Shown: positions 1 through 5,282, counted from the first letter of the stretch. The stretch: 7,327 bases of DNA from Verrucomicrobiia bacterium (GCA_030044395.1 JASHVW010000204.1:1-7327), one strand, 5' to 3'. Made by a program: numbers and translations. The notes: generated by a model not told the origin, from the sequence alone.

Positions 1-48
1 CATGAAGATTCCCAAACCGACCAAAATACTTCCCACGATATTTTTCAT
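1..48 (-). CDS. N-terminus of a hypothetical membrane or exported protein (partial)
   Basis: Reading the minus strand from an ATG at 48-46 gives 16 uninterrupted codons, MKNIVGSILVGLGIFM, before the window ends. A GGAAGG element (minus strand, 60-55) lies 6 nt before the ATG, one of the best ribosome binding sites in the window. The residues are a short basic start followed by a Gly- and Ile/Leu-rich hydrophobic stretch, as in the first membrane helix of a small membrane protein or a signal peptide. The AT-rich region upstream (100-230) could hold its promoter. Small DUF3185-type membrane proteins begin in a similar way, but 16 residues cannot establish a family. The start is well supported; the function is unknown. 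Confidence 0.6.
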   Translation of the reverse strand, partial: MKNIVGSILVGLGIFM

Positions 49-117
49 ATCTGTCCTTCCATCTAAATACCTGTTCCAGATTTCCCATCCATATGATTTT
101 CAACTGACGCTTGTACT

Positions 118-139
118 TTATCACTTTCGGCTGTGATAA
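118..139. promoter_or_regulatory. Perfect inverted repeat, candidate operator or leader hairpin
   Basis: TTATCAC at 118-124 and GTGATAA at 133-139 are exact inverted repeats with an 8-nt spacer (tttcggct). The element lies about 70 bp upstream of the minus-strand ATG at 48, between the candidate -10 and that start. It could be a dimeric repressor site or form a hairpin in the 5' leader. The geometry suits a symmetric DNA-binding site, but no specific regulator is recognised. Confidence 0.35.
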
Positions 140-178
140 GCAATATGATTGTTAAAATCTTATTACATCAGATATTGC
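140..178. repeat. Second inverted repeat (GCAATAT / ATATTGC)
   Basis: GCAATAT at 140-146 and ATATTGC at 172-178 are exact inverted 7-mers 25 nt apart. The match extends imperfectly inward (GAT against ATC with a 2-nt bulge). It abuts the 118-139 palindrome directly. Together with TGTTAAAA at 150-157 and again at 181-188, it makes the edge-gene promoter area unusually rich in symmetry. In AT-rich DNA, 7-bp arms can arise by chance. Confidence 0.25.
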
Positions 179-186
179 TATGTTAA
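157..186 (-). promoter_or_regulatory. Possible sigma70-type promoter for the minus-strand edge gene
   Basis: On the minus strand, TTAACA (186-181, 5 of 6 to TTGACA) is followed after 18 nt by TAAGAT (162-157, 4 of 6 to TATAAT). This would start transcription near 150 and leave a leader of about 100 nt containing the 118-139 palindrome. It is consensus matching in AT-rich DNA only, so confidence is low. Confidence 0.25.
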
Positions 187-323
187 AAACAAAATAAGGC
201 AAGGCAGAATTCATAATACTGAAAAATTGATCGTGCGCTTCCTGTCTCTACCGTTCTCTTCCGCCTGACAAATTCGCGCCTGCCCTCCGTCCTGTCCGCC
301 GTAGCTTCCGAGAGCTTAACCTG

Positions 324-340
324 CCCCGAAGGTTTCGGGG
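324..340. other. Compact hairpin, 7-bp stem and 3-nt loop
   Basis: CCCCGAA (324-330), GGT (331-333) and TTCGGGG (334-340) form a perfect, strong hairpin. It lies about 135 nt beyond the stop of the minus-strand propeller gene and could stabilise or end that transcript. Neither strand has a T-run after the stem, so it is not a standard intrinsic terminator. It could also be part of a dispersed palindromic repeat. Confidence 0.4.
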
Positions 341-391
341 TTCGCGTCTAAATTCTGTGCCTTTTGTGCAGCTTTGCGGCTATAATTCAAA

Positions 392-421
392 ATCATATAT
401 CATAAATCGTATATCGTAAAT
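392..421. repeat. Degenerate heptamer tandem repeat ATC(A/G)TA(T/A) x4
   Basis: The stretch splits into four consecutive 7-mers: ATCATAT, ATCATAA, ATCGTAT and ATCGTAA, followed by a partial AT. The consensus is ATCRTAW. It lies 54 nt beyond the stop codon of the propeller gene. Heptanucleotide tandem repeats of this kind (STRR) are described from cyanobacteria; the resemblance here is in form, and any relation is inference. Confidence 0.55.
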
Positions 422-474
422 TCAGCGAGGCCTTCGCGCGAGATTGAATTGCATCGTATTTACACCTCAGACCA

Positions 475-2814
475 CTAAGGGCCGGCCAGCCTGAAGAAGA
501 GTTGAGCGTTCGCGGGCGTGATGGCAACGTTGTTCGTGCCATTGGCCGTGGTGAAAGCATTGCCGCAATCGGCCCAGCCCGCCGCGGATAGGCTGCCGTT
601 GGTCTGCAAGGTGTAGTTGCCGGTGTCCGGCCAGGACAACAGCAGTTGGGCGCCAGCGAAGCTGATTTGCAAGGGGGGACCGGAAATGACCCGGCCCAGC
701 CGAACCGTATTGTTGTAAGTGTCCGCGACATAAAGGTCCCCGGAATTGTCCGGCGCAATCCCTTCGGGAATGTAGAACAGCGCGTTGGTGTCAATGCCAT
801 CGGCGCTGCCCGGGATTTGGACCTGCCCGGCGATGGTGCTGGAAATCCAATTGGTCCCGGATGGAGTGAGGCGGCGCAAAGTATCGTTGAAGGAATCCGC
901 AACATAGAGGTTTCCGATTTTGTCCACGGCGATGCCTTCAGGAAAGTAAAAGAGCGCATTGGCGCCAGGACCGTCCGAACTGCCGCTGATGCCGGGTTGT
1001 CCGGCAATGGTGGTGACCACCCAATTCGTGCCGAGGGGTGACAGTTTTCGGATGGTGTCATTGACGGTGTCCGCCACATAAACATTTGATGCATTGTCCA
1101 CCGCAATGCCATGCGGCTCAAAAAACAGCGCGTTGGTGCCAATACCGTTGGTGCTGCCGCTCGTCTGCGCGGAACCGGCGATGGTCGTGACCACCCAGTT
1201 CGTGCCGACGAGGCTGATTTTCCGGATGGTCTCGCCGGAACTGTCGGTGACATAGAGATTGGTGTTTGCGTCCACGGCGATGCCGGTTGGATTGTAAAAA
1301 AGGGCGTTGGTGCCGGCGCCGTCCGTTTCAGCCGGCGGGGCGCTGGAATTCCCGGCCAGGGTGGTGACAACCCAGTTCGTTCCAGTCGGCGTCATTTTGC
1401 GAACGGTGTTATTGAAGATGTCGGCCACATAGACATTGTCGTGATTGTCCACGGCGACATCCTGCGGGTAATAGAACCGGGCCTGCGAGTTGGTGCCGTC
1501 GCTGCTGCCGGGACTGCCAGCCATTCCAGCGATCGTGCTGACGACCCCGTTCGTCGCAATTTCGCGGACGGTGCTGTTGTAGGCGTCGGCCACAAATACA
1601 TTATTGGAAGCGTCCACGGCGATACCGGTCGTGCTCCAGAACCGGGCCTCGGAACCCGGGCCATCGGCGGCGCCTGGACCGATGCCGGCCAGGGTGGTGA
1701 CCACACCATTGGTGCCGACCGGTGTGATCTCACGGATGTTGTTGTTGTTGACATCGGCCACCAGCACATCGCCGGCGTTGTCCGTGGCCAGCCCGATGGG
1801 TGAACCGAAGCGCGCGGCGCTGTTCGTGCCGTCGGCCGAACCCTGGGCGCCCGCCTGTCCGGCCAGCGTGCTGACCATCCAGTTTGTTCCGAGGGGCGCA
1901 AGTTTGCGGACGGTTTTGTTGAATGCATCCGCGACGTAAAGATTGTCGTTCGTGTCAACCGTCAGCCCCGCCGGTCCCGAAAACAATGCGTTGGTTCCCA
2001 GGCCATCGGCGCTTCCGTACTGATTAGCCTGCCCGGAAATCGTGGTGACCACCCAGTTGGTCCCCACGGGAGTCATTCTGCGGATGGTGTTGTCACCGTC
2101 GGTCACGTAAAGATTGGTGAGACCATCCACGGTGATACCGTCCGGGCTGGCAAACTGGGCGGTGTCGTTCGTGCCGTCAAGGCTGACGTCGCTCCCAACC
2201 TGGCCGGCGATGGTGGAAACCAGCCCGAGAGGCGTGATTTTGCGAATCACATCATTGTCCTGGTCGGCGACGTAAAGATTGCCGGCGCCATCCACGGTGG
2301 CAAAGGTGGGTTGGTTGAAGGCCGCGTTGGTACCGGCGCCATTGGCGAAGCCAGCCACTCCAGCCTGGCCGGCCAGAGTGCTGACCACCCACGTTGACCC
2401 GGCAGGGGTCAGTTTCCGGATCACCTCATTCCACGTGTCCACGACGTAAAGATTGCCACTGGCATCGGCCACGATGCTTTTGGGGAGAAAAAACAACGCG
2501 TTGGTACCCGTGCCGTCCGCATAACCCGAAACGCCGGCCTGGCCGGCGATGGTCGTGACGACACCGGCCGGCGTAATTTCGCGAATGTCACTGTTGTCCG
2601 AATCCGCGACATAGACATTGTCCTGAACATCCACAGTGACGCCTTGCGGCGCAAAAAATCGCGCATTGGCAACCGTACCGTCGTTGCTGCCCTGGCTGGC
2701 CGACCCGGCCAGCGTGGTGAAATCATAGGTTTGGGCAGAAACCGGCGAAGTCCTGTTTGACAGCAATATCAAAAAAACGGCGAAACAAATGTTCCAGGTG
2801 TTCCTTGCTTTCAT
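475..2814 (-). CDS. Secreted twelve-repeat NHL beta-propeller protein
   Basis: The 779-residue product starts with a signal peptide: basic MKAR, hydrophobic core at about 8-19, and a VSA|Q cleavage site after residue 27. Residues about 33-705 hold twelve repeats of 54-59 residues with the consensus TIAGxxGxxGSxDG-GTNAxFxxPxGIAVDxxxNLYVADxxNxTIRKxTPxG. The YVAD-like motif falls near residues 67, 121, 180, 235, 292, 349, 405, 461, 520, 577, 636 and 693. NHL repeats fold as propeller blades and usually bind protein, RNA or carbohydrate; the ligand here cannot be told. Residues about 714-779 (LLLSWPDTGNYTLQT...LFFRLAGP) match a short C-terminal beta domain common in secreted verrucomicrobial proteins. 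No enzyme motif or membrane anchor is seen. The ATG at 2814 is chosen because the signal peptide starts there; the open frame continues upstream to 3483 but would overlap lpxA. No clear Shine-Dalgarno site is present. The gene is divergent from lpxA. Confidence 0.88.
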   Translation of the reverse strand: MKARNTWNICFAVFLILLSNRTSPVSAQTYDFTTLAGSASQGSNDGTVANARFFAPQGVTVDVQDNVYVADSDNSDIREITPAGVVTTIAGQAGVSGYADGTGTNALFFLPKSIVADASGNLYVVDTWNEVIRKLTPAGSTWVVSTLAGQAGVAGFANGAGTNAAFNQPTFATVDGAGNLYVADQDNDVIRKITPLGLVSTIAGQVGSDVSLDGTNDTAQFASPDGITVDGLTNLYVTDGDNTIRRMTPVGTNWVVTTISGQANQYGSADGLGTNALFSGPAGLTVDTNDNLYVADAFNKTVRKLAPLGTNWMVSTLAGQAGAQGSADGTNSAARFGSPIGLATDNAGDVLVADVNNNNIREITPVGTNGVVTTLAGIGPGAADGPGSEARFWSTTGIAVDASNNVFVADAYNSTVREIATNGVVSTIAGMAGSPGSSDGTNSQARFYYPQDVAVDNHDNVYVADIFNNTVRKMTPTGTNWVVTTLAGNSSAPPAETDGAGTNALFYNPTGIAVDANTNLYVTDSSGETIRKISLVGTNWVVTTIAGSAQTSGSTNGIGTNALFFEPHGIAVDNASNVYVADTVNDTIRKLSPLGTNWVVTTIAGQPGISGSSDGPGANALFYFPEGIAVDKIGNLYVADSFNDTLRRLTPSGTNWISSTIAGQVQIPGSADGIDTNALFYIPEGIAPDNSGDLYVADTYNNTVRLGRVISGPPLQISFAGAQLLLSWPDTGNYTLQTNGSLSAAGWADCGNAFTTANGTNNVAITPANAQLFFRLAGP
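700..2715 (-). repeat. Twelve tandem ~170-bp coding repeats (propeller blades)
   Basis: This stretch encodes residues about 34-705 of the propeller protein. At DNA level it recurs with a period of roughly 162-177 bp. Recognisable plus-strand words include versions of gtggtgaccacccagttcgtgcc and of gcgacatagagattg, which recur once per blade. The units have diverged at DNA level and are not identical copies, so the array looks old and selected rather than recently amplified. Confidence 0.75.
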
Positions 2815-2911
2815 AAGAACGGAGATTCGATTTTCGGCAAAGCATTTGGAGAAGCATACGGCAGGCCAACGCAGCTTTGATTTGCGATTTCTGATTTTCT
2901 CAAAAGCGAAA

Positions 2912-2929
2912 CTGGATGGGACCATCCAG
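2912..2929. promoter_or_regulatory. Perfect palindrome in the divergent propeller/lpxA intergenic region
   Basis: CTGGATGG (2912-2919) and CCATCCAG (2922-2929) are perfect 8-bp inverted arms separated by GA. The site lies 98 bp upstream of the propeller gene start and 93 bp upstream of the chosen lpxA start. It could be a shared operator or a leader hairpin on either strand. Read on the minus strand it is followed by TTTCGCTTTT, which is weakly terminator-like. No convincing -35/-10 pair was found on either strand of 2815-3021. Confidence 0.4.
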
Positions 2930-3021
2930 CCATGCCTGAGCTGATGTTTCGCCAAATTTTGACTTTTTTTGCCACTATTTTTGAACTTGGCAATCAAAAC
3001 GATTCCTCCACCTTGGTTACC

Positions 3022-3813
3022 GTGGTTCATCCATCCGCCATCATCCATCCGAAAGCGAAACTGGACGCAAGTGTCCGCGTAGGGCCGTATGCCGTGATTG
3101 ATGAGGGCGTCGAGGTAGGCCCGAATTGCGTGGTGGGGCCGCATGTTTATCTGACCGGTCACACGAAAATCGGGGCGAACAACACCTTTCACGCCGGCTG
3201 CGTCATTGGCGACGCACCGCAGGATCTGAAATATAAGAATGAGCCGACGCGCCTGCGCATTTGCGAAGGAAACGTATTCCGCGAGCACGTTACCGTCCAT
3301 CGCTCCACGAAAATGGACGGCGAGACAGTCGTCGGCTCGAATAATTTTCTTATGGCCAATTCGCATGTGGGCCATAACAGCATTGTCGGCGATCATGTCA
3401 TTATAGCCAACGGAGCGGCGCTGGGAGGATACGCGGCAGTCGGCGACCGCGCGTTCATATCCGGCAATTGCCTGGTGCATCAATTTTGCCGCGTCGGCAC
3501 GCTGGCATTAATGCAGGGAGGCTCGGCCATCAGCACCGATTTGCCGCCATTTTGCACGGCACTGCACGAAAATGAAATGTGCGGCCTGAATGTCATCGGC
3601 TTGCGCCGGGCGAATGTTTCGGCGGCCGAGCGGATGGAGCTGAAACGGCTTTACCGCCTGTTGTTTCGGAGCGGACAAAATTTATCGGACGCCGTGGCGG
3701 AAGCGCGGAAAAATTTTTGCGGCGCGGCGTCAAAAATTCTGTTAGAGTTTCTGGGGGACGCCAAACGCGGTGTCTGCGCCGATGTTGGCGGGTCAACGTC
3801 CGAAAACGAATAA
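3022..3813 (+). CDS. lpxA: LpxA, acyl-ACP--UDP-N-acetylglucosamine O-acyltransferase
   Basis: LpxA transfers a 3-hydroxyacyl chain from acyl carrier protein to the 3-OH of UDP-GlcNAc, the first step of lipid A synthesis in the cytoplasm. The product begins with hexapeptide repeats of the left-handed beta-helix (HPSAIIHPKAKLD, VGPYAVIDEGVEVG, and so on) and ends in a helical domain from about residue 190. Family motifs are IGDAPQDLKY (62-71), the SHVGH segment with the presumed catalytic His118 (E. coli His125) and His115 (His122), and HQFC at 153-156. Gly166 aligns with E. coli Gly173, the chain-length ruler, which is compatible with a long acyl chain. Tyr137 replaces E. coli His144. I chose GTG 3022 because M-V-HPSAIIHP then matches the usual M-I-HP start and gives 263 residues, against 262 in E. 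coli. TTG 3013 or ATG 2932 are possible but add an unusual extension. No lpxD, lpxC, fabZ or lpxB is adjacent within the window. Confidence 0.93.
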   Translation: MVHPSAIIHPKAKLDASVRVGPYAVIDEGVEVGPNCVVGPHVYLTGHTKIGANNTFHAGCVIGDAPQDLKYKNEPTRLRICEGNVFREHVTVHRSTKMDGETVVGSNNFLMANSHVGHNSIVGDHVIIANGAALGGYAAVGDRAFISGNCLVHQFCRVGTLALMQGGSAISTDLPPFCTALHENEMCGLNVIGLRRANVSAAERMELKRLYRLLFRSGQNLSDAVAEARKNFCGAASKILLEFLGDAKRGVCADVGGSTSENE

Positions 3814-3818
3814 TTGCC

Positions 3819-4313
3819 ATGTATAAGATTGTCGGAGCCGATGGACGACTGTATGGGCCTGTGTCTGCCGAGCAAATCAAACAATGGATTGCCGAAGGCC
3901 GGGCCAATGCGCACACGCAGGCACTGGCCGATGGTGCGGCGGCCTGGAGGCCGTTGAGCGCATTTCCCGAGTTCGCGGGCTGTTTCGCGGCCCAGGTCCC
4001 CCCCTCCATCCCGCCGTTGTCCGGCGCCGCACCGCGCAAGATCAGCGGGTGGGCGACAGCTGGATTGATTTTTGGAGCGCTATCCATTGTTTGCTGCTGC
4101 AAATGTTTGTTCGGCGTCCTCGGTATTGTCTTTTCCCTGGTTGGCCTCTCGCAAATCAACCAAAATCCGCATATTTACGAAGGTCGCAGCATGGCCATCG
4201 TCGGACTGGCGCTTTCCATTTTGGGAATTATTCTCGCCCTGGCTTTGATTCTTTTCGCCATCTTCACCGGCCATTTCCATTACCAATGGTACCTCCACCG
4301 CTTTAACTCATGA
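3819..4313 (+). CDS. GYF_2-DUF4190 small membrane protein
   Basis: This is a 164-residue protein. Residues 1-52 form a GYF_2-type domain (YKIVGADGRLYGPVSAEQI, then W43-R-P-L), a fold related to GYF modules that bind proline-rich peptides in other proteins. A Pro-rich linker follows (60-74). Residues about 76-149 match DUF4190: two closely spaced hydrophobic stretches (about 77-92 and 97-113), a polar turn (SQINQNPHIYEG) and a third helix (about 124-149). A CCCKC cluster sits at 92-96, at the end of the first hydrophobic stretch. The GYF_2 domain is probably cytoplasmic, which is inferred. ATG 3819 starts the domain exactly, 5 bp after the lpxA stop, so co-transcription is likely. There is no good Shine-Dalgarno site, so translation may be coupled. 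No biochemical function is established for this architecture to my knowledge. Confidence 0.85.
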   Translation: MYKIVGADGRLYGPVSAEQIKQWIAEGRANAHTQALADGAAAWRPLSAFPEFAGCFAAQVPPSIPPLSGAAPRKISGWATAGLIFGALSIVCCCKCLFGVLGIVFSLVGLSQINQNPHIYEGRSMAIVGLALSILGIILALALILFAIFTGHFHYQWYLHRFNS

Positions 4314-4750
4314 TTGACGCAGGACGACATGCGGTGCCGCCAAAGATAAGAGCCGCGCCGTCGTTGCCGCTGTTTGCGGGCGCGGTTTCGGCGTTTGTCA
4401 TCGCCGGCGCCCTGGCCGTGGTCTTCTTTTTCAATCCGAGCACATACGGATTTTATCCGACGTGTCTGTTTCATCAATTGACCGGATTGAATTGCCCGGG
4501 TTGCGGGGCGACACGCGCGCTTTACGCGCTCCTGCACGGAAATTTGCAAATTGCGCTGCGCGACAACGCCCTGTTCGTCGGTTCCATCGCCGTTGCCGCG
4601 GTTATGGGCGCCCGCTTCGTCTTTCAAAAACGGCAAAATCCGCGGACGGTTTTTCGCCTGGCGCCAGGATTCATCTGGAGCTATTTGGCGGTAGCCCTGG
4701 TTTTTACGATCTTGCGGAACCTGCCGGTGTTTTCGTTTCTTTCGCCCTGA
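4310..4750 (+). CDS. DUF2752 family membrane protein
   Basis: The 146-residue product carries the DUF2752 signature at about 47-86: a Pro-Cys turn (YPTCLFHQLTGL), then NCPGCGATRALYALLHGNL and an Asn in ALRDNALF. Hydrophobic segments lie at about 20-40, 87-104 and 121-138, so it is an integral membrane protein with the conserved Cys residues (52, 62, 65) between the first two helices. CPxCG could bind metal or form a disulfide; this is not established. The ATG overlaps the stop of the upstream GYF_2-DUF4190 gene (ATGA), a strong sign of coupled translation. DUF2752 genes often neighbour DUF4190 or CD225-type genes, so the pair probably works together, though in what process is unknown. Confidence 0.85.
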   Translation: MIDAGRHAVPPKIRAAPSLPLFAGAVSAFVIAGALAVVFFFNPSTYGFYPTCLFHQLTGLNCPGCGATRALYALLHGNLQIALRDNALFVGSIAVAAVMGARFVFQKRQNPRTVFRLAPGFIWSYLAVALVFTILRNLPVFSFLSP

Positions 4751-4753
4751 CAG

Positions 4754-4780
4754 GCCAAACTCATCGAATTTTTGGCTTTT
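4754..4780 (+). terminator. Weak terminator-like hairpin after the DUF2752 gene
   Basis: GCCAAA (4754-4759) can pair with TTTGGC (4771-4776) across an 11-nt loop, followed by TTTT (4777-4780). It starts 4 nt after the DUF2752 stop, a sensible place for a terminator. The stem is short and the T-run brief, so read-through into the YbjQ gene is likely. Confidence 0.3.
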
Positions 4781-4815
4781 GCCGCCTGCTCCGCTGGTGT
4801 TCAATCAAGTGTGTT

Positions 4816-5157
4816 ATGAGCCTGACCCATCCTTTAACGACAACCACTTTCGAATTGCCGGGCTATCGCCTTGCCAAATCATTCGGCGTCGTGCGCGGCA
4901 TCATCGTCCGCTCGCGCTCGGTCATCGGCAATATCGGCGCGAGCATCCAAAGCATTTTTGGCGGGAACATTTCGCTCTATACGAATCTGTGCGAGCGAGC
5001 GCGTGAAGACGCATTTAATTTAATGCTCACGCACGCTGGAGAACTCGGCGCCAACGCGGTGATCGGTGTCCGTTACGATGCCACGGAAATCGCGCCGGGC
5101 ATCACCGAGGTCCTCTGTTACGGAACGGCCGTCTATGTGGAGGCGCAGGTGAAATGA
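4816..5157 (+). CDS. YbjQ/UPF0145 (DUF74) family protein
   Basis: The 113-residue product matches the YbjQ family along its whole length (about 105-115 residues is usual). It has a beta strand and GVVRG near residues 24-28, a Gly-rich segment with SIFGG (about 51-55), SLYTNLCERAREDAFNLM (about 57-74), the GELGANAVIGVRYD core (about 78-91) and a final CYGTAVYVE strand. The family forms small, probably pentameric, soluble proteins similar to the dodecin/YdgH-like fold class; the cellular role is not established. ATG 4816 is the only good start in frame, since upstream codons run through the DUF2752 gene in another frame. No clear Shine-Dalgarno site precedes it. The 65-bp gap from the upstream gene leaves operon membership open. 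Confidence 0.86.
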   Translation: MSLTHPLTTTTFELPGYRLAKSFGVVRGIIVRSRSVIGNIGASIQSIFGGNISLYTNLCERAREDAFNLMLTHAGELGANAVIGVRYDATEIAPGITEVLCYGTAVYVEAQVK

Positions 5158-5168
5158 AGGGGATTTGA

Positions 5169-5186
5169 GGCGACCCAGCCGTCGCC
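5169..5186 (+). other. Hairpin just downstream of the YbjQ-family gene
   Basis: GGCGAC (5169-5174) and GTCGCC (5181-5186) form a perfect 6-bp GC-rich stem with a 6-nt loop, beginning 12 nt after the YbjQ-family stop. No T-run follows. It may stabilise the 3' end of the upstream transcript or act as a weak or factor-dependent terminator. Confidence 0.35.
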
Positions 5187-5205
5187 CGCCTTGGCATGGC
5201 AGGGA

Positions 5206-5254
5206 GTTGAGAGAACAGAAATCTCGTGACTCAACGCCTGAATCGTCTCTCAAC
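5206..5254 (+). promoter_or_regulatory. Alternative inverted repeats in the yebC leader
   Basis: GTTGAGAGA (5206-5214) is perfectly complementary to TCTCTCAAC (5246-5254), with a 31-nt loop. Its first six bases are also complementary to CTCAAC at 5230-5235. The two pairings are mutually exclusive, so a transcript through here could fold two ways just before yebC. Whether transcription starts upstream of this point is not known. Confidence 0.35.
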
Positions 5255-5270
5255 AGTTAACAATCAACCA
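5250..5270 (+). repeat. Three degenerate heptamers upstream of yebC
   Basis: TCAACAG, TTAACAA and TCAACCA run head to tail (consensus TYAACMR), ending 12 nt before the yebC ATG. The heptamer periodicity resembles that at 392-419 but with a different unit. With three degenerate copies, chance cannot be excluded. Confidence 0.35.
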
Positions 5271-5282
5271 TGATTTAAAACA

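Larger units (their letters stand above)
49..474. other. Intergenic region with AT-rich regulatory-like half and repeat-like half
   Basis: No convincing gene is present here. The half next to the minus-strand edge gene (about 60-230) is clearly more AT-rich than the rest of the window and holds two inverted repeats, a repeated TGTTAAAA octamer and a possible promoter. The other half (about 240-474), downstream of the propeller gene, is more GC-rich and holds a perfect 7-bp hairpin (324-340), a TGTGCCTTTTGTGCAGCTTTG-like stretch (356-376) and four degenerate heptamers (392-419). I found no U-tract terminator after the propeller gene. Confidence 0.6.

Noticed and set aside
421..440. GCGAGGCCTTCGC near-palindrome after the propeller stop
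   Set aside because: Only 4 bp pair cleanly and no T-run follows, so it is not a credible terminator.
49..474. CRISPR array, tRNA or small-RNA gene in the left intergenic region
   Set aside because: There are no 25-40-bp direct repeats with regular spacers and no cloverleaf; the repeats there are 7-8 bp.
1738..1752. GTT microsatellite
   Set aside because: It is only the codon run for four Asn residues in propeller blade 6 and is too short to count as a separate repeat.
646..1803. Plus-strand open frames of 131 and 230 residues opposite the propeller gene
   Set aside because: They are antisense readings of the repeats, repeat with the same period, and have low-complexity GDGxDHPVR-like products.
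2932..3021. ATG 2932 as the lpxA start
   Set aside because: It adds 30 residues unlike any LpxA I know; GTG 3022 gives the standard MxHPxAIIHP beginning and 263 residues. Some doubt remains, because GGATGGG precedes ATG 2932.
3030..3050. ATCCATCC direct repeat at the lpxA start
   Set aside because: It simply encodes the two His-Pro turns of HPSAIIHP.
2815..3483. Upstream extension of the propeller frame, giving a 1002-residue product
   Set aside because: The extra 223 residues lie antisense to lpxA and show no family features, while a good signal peptide starts at 2814.
4280..4804. Minus-strand 174-residue frame opposite the DUF2752 gene
   Set aside because: It has a highly basic, low-complexity composition and the opposite strand carries a recognisable family.
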